A stretch of 64,000 nt of DNA from contig CAOLHI010001466.1 in assembly GCA_948474755.1 (NCBI GenBank), forward strand, positions 186,001-250,000. Reading direction: 5' to 3'. The translations under genes and the position numbers were made by a program. Below, piece after piece: positions 52,718 to 64,000 of this stretch (position 1 is its first letter; each line of letters opens with the position of its first letter). Source of the stretch: Ctenosaura bakeri (lineage: Eukaryota > Chordata > Lepidosauria > Squamata > Iguanidae). The notes under the pieces are model-generated. The model had not been told where the DNA came from. It searched no databases and saw nothing but the letters and a program-made list of their open reading frames with translations.

Positions 52718-55700
52718 CCTTTTTTTTTTTTAAATAATTTTTATTAAAATTTTAAAAAGGAATTAAAAAAAACCCTCCCCACTTCCAGACATCACTTTTC
52801 CCAGTTGAATCTGAGTTTAACATTCCATTCCATATAAACATTCCATTCCATACATTATCTCTGTTTTACAACAATCATAAACTATTACTTTTAACTTATA
52901 TTTAACTATTTACATTTTATCTTTTACCACCTCATTTTGTCTTTCACCTTTCTCACAATCTTTCTTTCTTTTCCCCTATCTTATTCTTTTATCCAGTTCA
53001 ATACCTCTTGCCATTCACTTTCAAAGCCCTGGATTGGCTTATTTTTGAGTGAAAGAGTTAACTTTTCTGTTGCCATCATATCCAGGACTTTGAATTTCCA
53101 TTCTCTTATATCAATGTATTTTCTTTCTTTCCAATGTTGAGCATAAGTCAGTCTTGCTGCAGTTATTATACATAACAATGTCTTTTGATGAGATCTTATT
53201 TCTCTCTGTTGCCCTAACATATTCAACAAATAGAGTTCCGGCTTCATTTCAAAGTTAAAACTGTACAGTCTTTGAATTTCATCATGTATTTTCTTCCAAA
53301 ACTTTTTTGCTATTTTACAGGTCCACCACATATGGAAAAAAGATCCCTCTTTCTCATCACATTTCCAACATTTTCCATTCCCATTTCTTGTTATTTTTTT
53401 CAGTTTTACAGGTGTCATGTACCATCTATATAACATTTTATAAAAATTTTCTCTTAAATTCAAATTGGTGTAAATTTTACATCTGTCTTCAATGCCCTCA
53501 CCCATGTATCCAACTCAATTGGATTTCCTATATTTTGAGCCCATCTAACCATGTTGTTTTTAACAATTTCTGATTCCATCTCTCTTTGTAGCAATATTTT
53601 ATAAAATCTAGAAATTCTCTTTTTCTGGTCCCCTTTCATCAATACATCCAGTTCATTTTCATTTCTTTCAAACTCATATAATTCTTGATCTATTTCAAAT
53701 CTCTCTTTTAATTGTCTTCATGGGAACCAGTTAAATTCATGGCCTTGCTGTTTTAATTCCTCTTCTGTACTCATTCTTAACTTTGTACTATCCTTTTTCA
53801 GCAACTCTTGATACGTCAATAATTTCCCCTGTTTTCTTGGAGCAATATTAAATGCTTCTTGGAGTGAGGTCCACAGCGGAAGTCTTCTATAAAATTTGTA
53901 TTTGATTTGTATCCACACTTTCAATAAAGCCTTTCCGATATAATGATGGTTGAAGTCTTTATCTGCCTTTACTTTATCATAGCATAAGTATCCATGCCAT
54001 CCAAATCTAATTTCTTTTCCTTCAACTTCTTTTATTGTTGTGTTCTCCACTTGAATCCAATCTTTAATTGTTTCTAAGCAGCATGCTTGATAATAGATTT
54101 TTAACGATGGCACATCAAAACCTCCTCTCTCCTTTGCATCTTGTAATGTTTTAAATCTTATTCTTGGTTTCTTGCCTTGCCAGATAAACTTTCGTAGCCG
54201 TTTTTCCCATTCTTTAAAAATCTTTTCTTCTCCTATTATTGGCAAATTTTGGAAAAGAAATATTAGCTTAGGCAATAGAGACATTTTAAAGGCATTTATT
54301 CTTCCTAAAAGAGATAAATTCATGTTTGTCCATTTTTCCATTTTGCTTTGAATCTCCTTCCATGTCTTCATGTAATTGTTATCAAATAATTTTATTTTCC
54401 TTACTATTTGGTATCCTGATCTTCTTTCCAAATCCCCTTGTTCTTTTTTTTTTTGATATATTTAATGTCATCATCTTCGTCTTTTCTTTATTTATCTTAT
54501 ATCCTGCTGTATGTCCATATTTTTTCAAGATTCTCTTCAACCTCTGTATTGAGTCTTGTGGTTCCTCACGAAGTATTATTACATAATCTGCAAAGGCTTT
54601 GTACTTTATTTTCTTCCTTTTTGTTTTTAATCCTTTTATTTGTGGATCTTCATTTATTGCTAGCAGTAATACCTCTAATACTGCTATAAATAATAACTGT
54701 GATAACAGGCATCCCTGCCGTACCCCCTTCTTTATTTCAAAGCTTTCTGTTTTATCTCCATTTATTATTAACTTTGCTGATTGATCCTGGTATATCTTCT
54801 CCAACCAATTACAAAATACTTCTCTCAGGCCATATTCTCTTAAAGTGTAATGCATAAAATTCCAGGAAACATTATCAAACGCTTTTTCAGCATCCAATGA
54901 GATGATAACTATCTTCTTCCCTGGATTTTTATCATAATATTCAATTATATTTAATAAAGTTCTAATATTGTTCTTCATTTGTCTGCCTGGGAGAAAACTG
55001 GTTTGTCCTTCCCGTATTTTATCCTGTATTGCATGTCTCAGTTGCTTTGCCAATATCATTGCCCATATTTTATAGTCTACATTCAACAAAGAGATTGGCC
55101 TGTAATTCTTTATTTCCCTCTTATCTCTGTCTTCTTTAGGTATTACCACTATATTTGCTTCTCCCCTTGACTGTGGCTTTCCTTCCTTCTCAATTTTCTG
55201 TAAAGTTGCCTGATATAGAAGTGTTATTTCTTTTATAAATCTTTTATAATATAATGCCGTAAATCCATCAGGTCCCGGTGCCTTATCTGTTTTCAACTTT
55301 CTTATTGCCTCTTCTATTTCAGCTGTTGTTATTTTTTTATTTAATTGTTCCTGTTTCTCTACCGATATTTTTGGAATTTTCATAGTTTTTACAAATTCTT
55401 TCCATTTTTCTTCTATTCGATATTGAGGGTTTTTCTCCAGAAATAATTTTTCAAAATATTCTTTAAAATTCTGTTTTATTTTCTCTTGCTGTGTAATTTT
55501 CTTCTTCCTATTCTTCAATTTGGCTATTATATTTCTTTCTCTCTTCTTCTTTAAACTATATGCAAGCCATTCCCGATCTTATTTGCCTGCTCAAACTGGA
55601 TTACTTTTAATTGTTTCATCATCTTCCCTATTTCTTCTTGTAAATTCATCCTTATCTTTTGTTGTATTATCTTTATTTCCACTTGTATTGATTTTTCCTC

Positions 55701-55878
55701 TGGATTTTCTCTATATTCTTTTTCTTTTTCTTGAAGTCTTGTTATCAATTCTTGGTTTTCCTGTTGCTTTTTCTTATTTTGAATTTGTCTTTTTTGAATG
55801 AAGAAACCTCTCATCACTACTCTGGATGCATCCCAAATTGTCTTCATTTTCATATCCTCCTTTACATTTTCCCTGAAG
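52718..55878 (-). mobile_element. L1-E (minus), 5'-truncated, inserted in L1-D
   Basis: A 3.16-kb L1 with a 3' poly-A (plus-strand poly-T 52720-52732), flanked by 12-bp duplications. It starts in the linker after the endonuclease and runs to the end of ORF2 and a 260-bp 3'UTR. 5' truncation is the usual result of incomplete target-primed reverse transcription. It belongs to another lineage than L1-A, B and D. Confidence 0.93.
52981..55878 (-). pseudogene. L1-E ORF2, truncated and broken
   Basis: Open pieces: 54382-55518 (378 codons: KAPGPDGFTALYYK, RPISLLNVDYKIW, SFLPGRQ, SLDAEKAFDNVSW, GVRQGCLLSQLLF), 53718-54431 (LIFLFQNLPI, KPRIRFKTLQDAKERGGFDV), 53460-53642 and 52981-53505 (CWKCDEKEGSFFHMWWTC zinc knuckle; ITAARLTYAQHWKER). 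The catalytic box reads FADY instead of FADD, expected to be inactivating. Four or more frame changes. The endonuclease was never copied into this locus. Confidence 0.92.
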
Positions 55879-55890
55879 GTTGATAGACCC
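55879..55890. repeat. Target-site duplication of L1-E, right copy
   Basis: gttgatagaccc, identical to 52706-52717. Confidence 0.9.
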
Positions 55891-58047
55891 TTTTTCAGCC
55901 TATCGGCTAAAATTGCCACAAAAAAATTGTAGTCTACGTATAATAAGGAAATGGGATGATAGTTTCTTTCATCGGTAAGGTCTTTTCCTTCTTTTGGAAT
56001 AAGAACTATGTTAGCTTTGCTCCAGGTTGCTGATTTCCCTATTGTCAAAATGTCATTCATCATTTTCTGAAGGGGTAGGGAAATTTCTTCCTGGAACAGC
56101 TTATAATATCTTGCTGAAAAACCATCTGATCCTGGTGCTTTGTTCACTTTCAAATTTCTGATCGCCTCTGAAATTTCCACCATCGATATTGACCGGTTTA
56201 AAGTTGTTTTTTGCTCTTCTGTGAATTTAGGTATGTCAGATTTCTCTAGATAAGACAACATATTTTTGACGTTTTGCTGTGAAGGAGGAGTTTCCACAAA
56301 TAGTTCCTTGTAATTTTCAAAAAGGCTTGTTTAATGTCTTTCTGGTACATCAGTTTGTTAATAACCTTTTTTATCTCTGAAATCATTTTCTTCTCTCCTC
56401 TTTTTCAATCTATAAGATAACCATTTTCCTGGTTTATTCGCGTGTTTGAAAAAGTCCTGTCATGCTTGTCTGATTTTTTCCTCAATCTCCTCCAAATTTT
56501 CTTCATTTAGTTGGAGTTGTAAGTTTTTAAATTCTTTAATAATATTAACATTTGTGGGGTCTGTTCTTAGTTGTTTCTCCCAATCTTTCATAGTATGTAA
56601 TATTTTTGCATTTTTTCTTCTCTTTCTTCCTTACTTCTGCTGTCCATTTAATAATGTGGCCTCTAAGAACCACTTTTGCAGTGTCCCAAATTATTTTCAT
56701 TGGTATATCTGGTGTAGAGTTTTCTGAAAAGTAATTACTGATAACCATCCTTGTCTTTTACATGTATTCTTCTTTCTTAAAAATGGTATCATTTAGTCTC
56801 CAAGATTTTTCCTTTGCTTTAATACTCATTTCTACTTGTAGGGGGTTATGATCTGAACATAGTCTTGGCATAATATCCACTTTTACTATTTGATTAAGAA
56901 GAGCATTTGATAATCTTGACATCTAAGTCTTAATCTAAGTCTATTCTGGACATTGATTTGTGATGGTCTGAGAAGAACGTGTGACCTTGTGAGTCTCCAT
57001 TCTTGTATCTCCATGTATTGAATAGAAGGAGATCATCTATCATATTGAAGAAGCTCTTGGGGAGTTTACCTTGATTATTTTGGGGGGGGGAGTTTTGTGA
57101 GAAGTTCTGTCCAGAATGGGATTAATAACTCTGTTAAAGTCACCCAAGAGTATAACATTTTCTTGATTCCTTTCTTGAATATATTTTGCGATCTCTGCAT
57201 GAAGTTTCACGAAGAAATTGCCTTTGGTGCCATTTTGGAGCATACAGGCCTACAATCAGTAATTTGACCAATGTAGCATTCACCTCTACTCCTGGATAAT
57301 AATCTTTATCATCTTGAAAAATTTCTTCCACTGGGAAACTTTTGTTTATGTACATCAGAACTCCTCTTTTTTTCTTCTCAAAATTTGAGGCAAAACATTT
57401 TCCCAGTTTTGGGATTCTTGCATATTTCAGGTCTTGTTGGCCAAGGCAGGTTTCTTGGAGACAAATAATATCCAGATGTTGTTTTTCTAAAAAGTGAAAT
57501 ATTTGTCTTCTCTTGTAAACCGCGTTCAGACCTTTAACATTCCATGAATATATCTTGATTGTCATAGTGGCAAATTTTGTTTCTATGGACTCAGGGTTTT
57601 TTTTTTTTTCTTTACCCCAGTATTAATTAAGTTCCTCTTCAGTACCTTCTGCACCTTGTTCAGGTTCTTGTTCTTCAAATTCACTTTATATTGTGCAGCC
57701 TTGTTCCACCTCTTCCCTGTCCAGTTCTTCTTCAGATTCGTATTCAACGTTGGTGGTGGAGACTTGTGTAGTTGGTACATTCTGTCTTGTTTGCTTGGTT
57801 TTTTTTCTCATCTTCCTTGCTGCTGGGTTTTTTGAACTCTTTCTTAAGCTTGTCCAACATTTCTGTAGCTTTTTTTAGTGTGTTTATCTTATATCTGCAT
57901 TGATTATATGAAAATGACAGACATTCTAATTTCTCTCATCTATAATTAATTTGATTTTTCATCAGGAAACTAGTTAAATTCTATCGGACTTTATAGGACC
58001 CTATAGGAAACTAGTTAAAGTCTTGTAATTTCTCAAGTATTTGATAT
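55891..58047 (-). mobile_element. L1-D (minus), 5' part
   Basis: Continuation of L1-D upstream of the L1-E insertion: RT fingers and linker (55891-56297: KAPGSDGFSARYYK, LIPKEGKDLTDERNYHPISL), more linker (56545-56748), endonuclease (57040-57565: SWNVKGLNAVYKRRQIFHFL, LQETC) and an ORF1 C-terminal end (57583-58047). The element is truncated inside ORF1 and stops at the BovB TSD (58048). Several frame breaks. Confidence 0.88.
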
Positions 58048-58720
58048 TCCAGCACCACATTTTGCATGAATTTATTGTCTTCCTATGAGCTTTCTTCACT
58101 GTCCAGCTTTCACAATTATACATAGAATGGGAAATAGGACAATTCTGACTTTAGCACTCAATGGGATATCTTTACACTTCATGATCTTCTATAGTTCCAA
58201 CATAGCTGACATTCCAAGTCCTAGTCCTCTTTTGATTTCTTGTCTGAGGTCTCCATTCTGATGAATGACTGAGCCATGGCATGAAAAACCATGAACTATT
58301 TCAATGGCTTCATCATTTGCTCTAAGGTTATGTAAATCATATGTGGTCATTATTTTTGTTTTCTTTTGTTTTTGCTTCACTTTTGGGAGAAAGGCAGCTT
58401 AGAAATACAACAAAATAAATAAATAATAAATTGGAGGTTCATCTTCATATCGCTCTTCCTTGAAAACATCTGTCAACATTTCATCTCTTTTATATAGTTT
58501 CATGTATTGTTTCCATTGTCTTTTTATTTCTATTTGATCATGTAATATGTTCTCCTGCTGAGCAACCCCACTCTTGGTTTAAATTTCCCTTTGATTTCTA
58601 AAATCTTGTAGAAGAGGTCTCTTGTTCTTCCTTTTTTGTCATCATCTTATATTTCTCTGCATTGATTATTATAGCAGTTCTCCTTGTTCTGGCTAAAATG
58701 ATTCCTCTTTTTTTCCAATT
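58048..58720 (-). mobile_element. BovB (RTE) LINE, upstream part (minus)
   Basis: Frame 58189-58380 reads KTKIMTTYDL, then GDLRQEIKRGLGLGMSAMLE, the RTE/BovB RT C-terminal block; more decayed RT sequence lies at 58431-58720. A fragment at about 58381-58430 (GGGAGAAAGGCAGCTTAGAA then AAATAAATAAATAATAAA) looks like an L2/SINE-type tail inserted into it. The first 16 bp are the right TSD copy of L1-D. Confidence 0.75.
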
Positions 58721-59473
58721 TCACCATGCTCTCTGAGATCATTTTAGGTCCAGAAGATGCCCAGGAGACACCTTTTTAAACCAGGAAGTGGTTTTATAAC
58801 TTTCTGGTTAAAAGAAAAGTCTGTCCTGGTCATAAAACTAATATAGTCTCCATAACAACCTGAAGGTAACATGAGAGTGGCTCAGCTTCAGCATTAAAAA
58901 TACCTGAGAATTGTGAGACTAGTTTAATAGCCAGGGAACAACTTTCTATGAAAGGTAGTTTACATCATTCTCTGTCCTGAAATACCATTCCCCTCTTCAT
59001 TCTGTAAATCACTAGATGGACCATATCTCTGCACCTGTGAGTGTGGTCAAGATGCATTTCTCTTCTCATGACTGTTTCCACTGATGCAGAGGCAGGCATC
59101 CATATAAACAATCCCACTCAGGGTCAGCAGTTTCTGTGAAGTGTTTTCACAAATCTGCACAATTCTCTGGTTTCATCTTCTATACTAGTTTCAACTTATA
59201 TAGTGGTTTCACCACACATACGTCTGAGTCTTGCACCAGTCTCCCAGTTTATATTTCTTGAGGGCACCCAAATTTCAAGCAATACCTGGTCTCCTGGTAG
59301 CATTTTGTGTGCCTGAATGTGCACATTACAATTACTATTATTCCCATCAGTATTTCTTCAAGCTGCGGCAGTGGCAAGTTTCCAAGCTTTCTGGAACTAC
59401 TGCTTCTTCTTATTGGCGCTGCGCTGAAAGATTGTCTTGCCTCCAGAGACCACAAAGCACAAGTCTATGGGCA
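58721..59473. other. No recognised feature
   Basis: About 750 bp. A plus frame from 59231 (170 codons) continues into the LTR at 59474 and has no recognisable domain, so it is not called as a gene. Confidence 0.45.
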
Positions 59474-60351
59474 TGTTACCCTGTTTACTGGGGGTCCCAT
59501 GAGGGACACCTAAATGCGCTTACAATTAAACAAGTTGGGGAAATTAGTCAAAGAGCACAAGCTAGCAATGCGAGAGGCAGGGCAACGCAGCGGAATCTTT
59601 TACCCAATGTCTACGGGGTCAGGCCAAGTCAAGGAGCAAACAGGATTGAAATAATAAATGTGATCTTTATTAAAATACAATCAAAGAGTGTATGCAGCAC
59701 ACTCACACAGATAACTATAGAAATAAAGGTTGGAGTGGTATAGAGTGATTTTTGAGAGGGATTGTTGATTTGGGTGATACTACACCTGTCCTGAAGCCCT
59801 GGGTAAATCACTGCAAAAGTTCGAAGGTGCGTAGTCTCAGTACGTGGGACTGGGGGAAAGGCTCACCAAGCACAGTGGCAGCAAGGCAGGATGGATGTTC
59901 GGAGCAATCCAAAGAAGCTTTCAAAATCGGGGGGTTTTATAGGGAAAATATGACCGTAGGCTAGTCTGTACTTAGGGAAAAACAATAAGTTTAGGGCTGG
60001 AGACAAAGCCTCCGAAAAGTCAGAATTTAGCATGATTGAGTTAGGTCCGAACTGACAATAGAATAGCCAGTACGCAAATGCGCAGTGCTTGACAGTAGAG
60101 GATTCTCATAATCAAGCTGCCTGCTCGGGGCAGGGAGTTCTTTGTAAGGTGCGTGCATACATAATAGAGTACTTGCCTTTGAGGTCTCCTAAAGCGGCGA
60201 GACGGCTATTTCTGGCTTGCCTGTATTGCTTGGAATATTGCAGCAATTAGGGGCCAAGCCTGACTGTGAGCTTGTCCAGTGGACCTTGCAGACACGTGGA
60301 GAGGGATGGTAGAAGAAAGTCAAATTATTGATATCAGAATGATATCTGACA
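59474..60351 (-). mobile_element. LTR family 1, copy 3 (minus), fullest copy
   Basis: An 878-bp LTR starting TGTTACCCTG and ending GATATCTGACA on the plus strand, that is TG...CA on either strand. Minus strand: TATA box TATAAAA (complement of 59935-59941) and AATAAA (complement of 59666-59671) about 265 bp downstream. No identical short direct repeats at both flanks, so it may be one end of a larger decayed element. Confidence 0.7.
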
Positions 60352-60998
60352 TCCCACAAGTCCGGGCTAGAAATCGGCAGTAACAGGCAGCCTAGGCTCC
60401 CATACACATATCAAAAATACAGAATAAACCCTGTGAAATTATTTTGTATGGCACTGTGCACATGTACTAAGAACACAATGTGCTAACTTCATTGTGATTT
60501 CTGCTCAAGACATAGGCTGCCCAACATATGCAGCAATATGTGATTGAATCATTAGACTGAAGGTCAGCCTGGAGACTGTATGTGGTAGTTATTGATGTTA
60601 GGAGTGCAACAACACTTAGCACTGAAGAATCCAGAATGCCTCACAGTGGGCAGTAGTAACAGAGCTAATTAGTTTGAGTCACCTAAGAGTCCTCCTTTCT
60701 TGGCTCTACCAATCCGGAACCCTCTATGATGTACTCTTAGGGATATTTCTCTGGCTCTTCTCATCACCCCCCTTCCAATTCTTCTCAAGAATGCAGACAG
60801 ATTAGGATAACACTCTGAGTAACTTTCCTATCTTAGAATAAATATAAATATAATAAAGCCCTTTACTTTGTTTTTTTAAGCAATTAATGTCCTTGCTTCT
60901 TAATTGTTACCCCAAAACATTGGTGACTCAGAGGTCCACCTGAGATGCCAGTACCTCCACATGACAGTGGGGAATTAATTAGCTCAAATTGAGAGGCC
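60352..60998. other. Unassigned, with LTR-end-like and PBS-like sequence
   Basis: Mostly unrecognised. Around 60837-60900 there are AATAAA-type signals, then a T-rich stretch, then CCCCAAAACA/TTGGTGACTCAGAGGTCCA at about 60902-60930. That looks like a plus-oriented LTR U5 end (CA) followed by a TGG-starting primer-binding-like site. No coding sequence follows before the next LTR. Confidence 0.3.
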
Positions 60999-61842
60999 TG
61001 CAAGAGGGGGGTAACCTAACAAGATCTTTTCACTTACAGGGTTTGGTAGGAAAGAACCAGCCAGATTCCAAAATGTACACTAAAATATATTTTATTGAAA
61101 GATCACTCATGCAGACAAAAGATCCAAATGCTCACACACTCGCATAAGAGCTAACTGAAGGATAAAGGAAAGTAAGTTGTGAATAGAGGAGTTTTTAGGA
61201 AACGGACAATAATTACCGATCTGGAGAGCAGAGAAGAAAACAGCAACGTCGCTTAGACTAGTGTTTGGGAATTGGAGCAACAGTGGGGCATTTACCAAAT
61301 GAAGGACTGCATCAAAATGCTCAAAACAGAGGGGTTTTAATACCCAAAATCTATCTTGAGGGCAAGGGTGTGAATGGCTCTCTGGCTGAGCAAACAATGG
61401 TGGTTGCCACGTGACAATGGGGTCCAGACAGAGTTAATGTTCTTAGTGTTAGGTGACAAAGAGTTAATAGCTGCCATAATAGCTGTGTAATTGTGGAGAC
61501 ATATAGGAACAATGCAAGGAAACATCCAGGTGTGAGAGAACAGGGCTGAAACAATGAGTGTTTTGATGGGAATTTCCCTTGGCCATTGTATGTTATCAGA
61601 GATGTTAAAGCTTCAGCTTAAGCTAATTATCTCTGGAATTGCCTGGTAATCTGCCTGACAGTGACTTTGTCTATGGTCTAGTGGGGCTTTATAGTCTTTA
61701 TATACTGGCCTGCTTTATAGTCTTACATGTTCTGTCAGTAATTTTCCTCTGCCCAGCTTCATCTTCCAGCCACCTCAGGTTCCATTTTACATCAATGCCA
61801 ATTAAGCCATATCAAACTTGAGTTGTGTGCAAGCCTGTTACA
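60999..61842 (-). mobile_element. LTR family 2, copy 2 (3' LTR, minus)
   Basis: About 844 bp, homologous to 36351-37155. Plus-strand edges are TGCAAGAGGG and GCCTGTTACA, so the sense strand starts TGTAACAGGC. AATAAA is the complement of 61091-61096 and a TATTAAAA box is the complement of 61335-61342. Minus-strand polypurine sequence GGGGGGAT adjoins at 61843-61850. Confidence 0.7.
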
Positions 61843-63055
61843 ATCCCCCCAATGGAAAATTTGAGGGGGCACCACAAGGTTTCATTTTTCTAGAAAGGTG
61901 CTGTGCACCTCCAACTGAGGTGAATTTCAGAGGATGGGATATGGGATAGTTAGAAATACACATAGGAAAAAGGGTTAGAGTGAGAGTTATTTTACCTCCA
62001 TTAACTTTGTCAAATAATAATTTGATTGGGTGATCAATTTAGTAAAAATGTTGCCAATTCAGTTTACATACAGGGGAAAGAGAGGAAAACAATGGAAAGA
62101 TATTTGAACTAAACACATACCAAGTTACAAAGTGATATATAGATATCACTCCAGTATTTGGAACTTCAAAGTTCAAAATACAGAGAAGTCAAATTTCAAA
62201 GAAATAATGAGGTTCAATCGGGTCATCTCCTTCAACAGAAGCAAGGGGAAGAGTTCAACTCAAGTAATTCATGGCTCAGTTCATCACTGTATAGGGGTGA
62301 AGAGTAATTCCCCACACACACACACACACACACACCTTGGATCTGAAAGAGTTCATAAAATTAGGGTGTTTAGAGGAGTGGATTTGGGAATTCCATACCC
62401 CCCCCCCCATCGTATCCAGGAAGATGAGATGTAATCGGAGTGGACAGGGCAGCATTCTTCGGTTTCGGGTTTCTTGACAGGGACCTGACACGTTGGAATA
62501 GCATACACTGGTGGCTGGCTGTTTGTAGGGCTGATAAACTGGGCCTGACATCTTTAGGGGTGGTTCTTTGGGTTTTGGGATGGAGTTGAAGAGTTCCTGT
62601 ATTTGGGGAGGAAACTAAGAGATAGAGTTTAGCTATTGGGCCTTGTCAGCTGGAGCTGGGAGTCAAGCCACACAAGAGCATTGGTTTCATATGGAAATTT
62701 TGGGAAGTGAAGCTTTATGGGTACTATACCCAGAGGGTGAAAACCAGTGTTTGGGGGCCAAAAATGCATTGGAAATGATCTGGAGATGGTAGTGTTTGAC
62801 TCACCAGCAAGTCAGTAGACCAGAGTATTGGACCTGTGCAAGTCCATCATGCCTTTAGTTGTGGATGGAAACATCAGGGAGTCTTTGAAAACTGGGGGGT
62901 GGGGGTCACTTAATTGAAGTGGATCAGTACCCCAGAGTTAGGAATGATTATCTGGTGATGCTATGGCCATTGCTTTAGCATTTCCAGCAGGTTTCAAATG
63001 AAGCCTGCGAAAGAAACCAATGGCTGTCTTGCTGAGGTTCTGATTGCTCCAGAGC
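61843..63055 (-). mobile_element. LTR family 2, copy 2 interior, apparently non-coding
   Basis: Starts with the polypurine tract and shares with copy 1 the blocks around CTCCTTCAACAGAAGCAAGG, AAAGAGTTCATAAAA and GGCCTGACATCTTT. No Gag, Pol or Env motif seen. A CA microsatellite (62311-62334) is inside. It is cut at the right by CR1-F. Confidence 0.55.
62311..62334. repeat. (CA)n microsatellite
   Basis: About 12 CA units within the LTR element interior. Confidence 0.9.
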
Positions 63056-64000
63056 AAACAATCAGAGAAACATAGAATCATAGAGTTGGAAGAGACCTCA
63101 GGGGCCATTGAGTCCAACCCCCTGCTATGCAGGAACACCCATCAAAGCATTCCCAACAGACGGCCATCCAGCCTCTGATTAAAAACAGTCAAAAAAGGAG
63201 ACTCCACCACACTCCGAGGCAGCATATTCCACTACCAGACAGTTCAGACCATCAGGAAATTCTTCCTGAAGTTCAAGTGGAATCTCCTTTCCTGCACCTT
63301 GAATCCATTGCTCCTTGTCCTAGTCTCTGGAACAGTGGAAAACCAGCCCACTCACTCCTCAAAATGACCTTCCTTCAAATATTTAAACATGGCTATCATG
63401 TCCCCTCTTAACCTTCTCTTCTGCAGACATACCCAGCTCCCTAAGCCATTCTTCATAGGGCATGGCTTCCAGACCCCTCACCATTTTGGTCACCCTCCTC
63501 TGGACATGTTCCAGCTTGTCGATATTCTTCTTGAATATGAGGTGCCCAGAACTGGACACAGCATTCCAAATGAGGCCTAACCAGTGCGGAATAGAGTGGT
63601 ACCATTACCTCCCTCGATCTAGACACCATACTCCTATTGATACAATCAAGGATCACGTTTGCTTTCTTGGCTGCCTCATTACACTGCTGACTCATGTTCA
63701 GCTTGTGATCCACCAAGACTCCTAGATCCCTTTCACATGTACTGCTATCCAGCCATGCGTCCCCCATCCTATATTTGTGCATTCCATTTTTTCTGCCTAA
63801 GTGTAGGACCTTACATTTCTCTCTGTTGAAATTCATTTTGTTAGCTTCGGCCTGGTCTCCAGTCTGTCAAAGCCATTTTAAATTTGATCCTGTCCTCTGG
63901 GGTATTACCAACCCCTCCCAATTTGCTGTCATCTGCAAATTTGATCAGCTTGCCCTCTACTCCTTCATCCAAGTCATTGATGAAGATGCTGAATAGCACT
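63056..64000 (-). mobile_element. CR1-F LINE (minus), cut by the window edge
   Basis: The minus-strand CR1 3' end (GAAACATAGAATCATAGAGT then TGGAAGAGACCTCAGGGGCC) runs into ORF2 C-terminal coding sequence and on to the window end. It is close in sequence to CR1-C. Confidence 0.92.
63130..64000 (-). pseudogene. CR1-F ORF2 C-terminal part
   Basis: The open piece 63453-63836 reads [40 protein letters not shown] and [15 protein letters not shown], the RT thumb and connection of CR1. A frame change lies near 63840-63860, after which the DNDLDEGI-type block continues to base 64000. The remainder lies outside the window. Confidence 0.88.

Noticed and set aside
59231..59743. 170-codon plus frame as a gene
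   Set aside because: Its second half runs through an LTR; no domain recognised.

Overview
The window is AT-rich vertebrate nuclear DNA, most likely from a squamate reptile. Evidence is the repeat mixture: several diverged L1 lineages, CR1 LINEs ending in the 8-bp ATTCTATG repeat, a BovB (RTE) LINE, tRNA-derived SINEs with AAC tails, gypsy/ERV-like LTR elements and foldback MITEs. The species cannot be fixed from this sequence alone.

There is one confident host gene. An intact, intronless 1444-codon reading frame on the + strand (30704-35038) is the orthologue of C10orf71/CEFIP, the cardiac-enriched FHL2-interacting protein of the muscle Z-disc. A small overlapping upstream ORF, a possible splice acceptor and several polyadenylation signals surround it. 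About 6 kb upstream is a 75-nt candidate coding exon (24412-24486) with a consensus splice donor; its gene is not identified.

The rest is transposon archaeology. From left to right: L1-A (minus, 1-5638, cut by the window edge); CR1 remnants with ORF1 esterase pieces (6045-9564) and an LTR; a gypsy fragment with a SCAN-like Gag and a deleted RT (11740-12960); a plus-strand L1 (L1-F) split by a minus-strand L1 (L1-C) that itself carries a 180-bp palindromic MITE and a second DNA element (12985-18420); another L1 (L1-G) with a GC-rich foldback transposon; a SINE; a CR1 pair; the CEFIP locus with sparse repeats; an LTR element with a non-coding interior (36351-38085); a full-length 7.77-kb L1 (L1-B, 41021-48790) with a perfect 16-bp target-site duplication; a three-level nest of L1-E inside L1-D inside BovB (50827-58720); more LTRs; and a CR1 cut by the right edge.

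The L1s of 41-58 kb and most LTRs share the minus orientation, opposite to CEFIP. L1-B is the youngest-looking and most complete element: ORF1 is intact and ORF2 has one visible one-base frameshift. No rRNA, true tRNA, CRISPR or bacterial features were seen. The most unusual structures are the nested insertions readable from their duplications, an 88-bp inverted duplication inside L1-D, the palindromic MITE family, the SCAN-like Gag relic, and YY1-like sites at the 5' ends of two L1 lineages.
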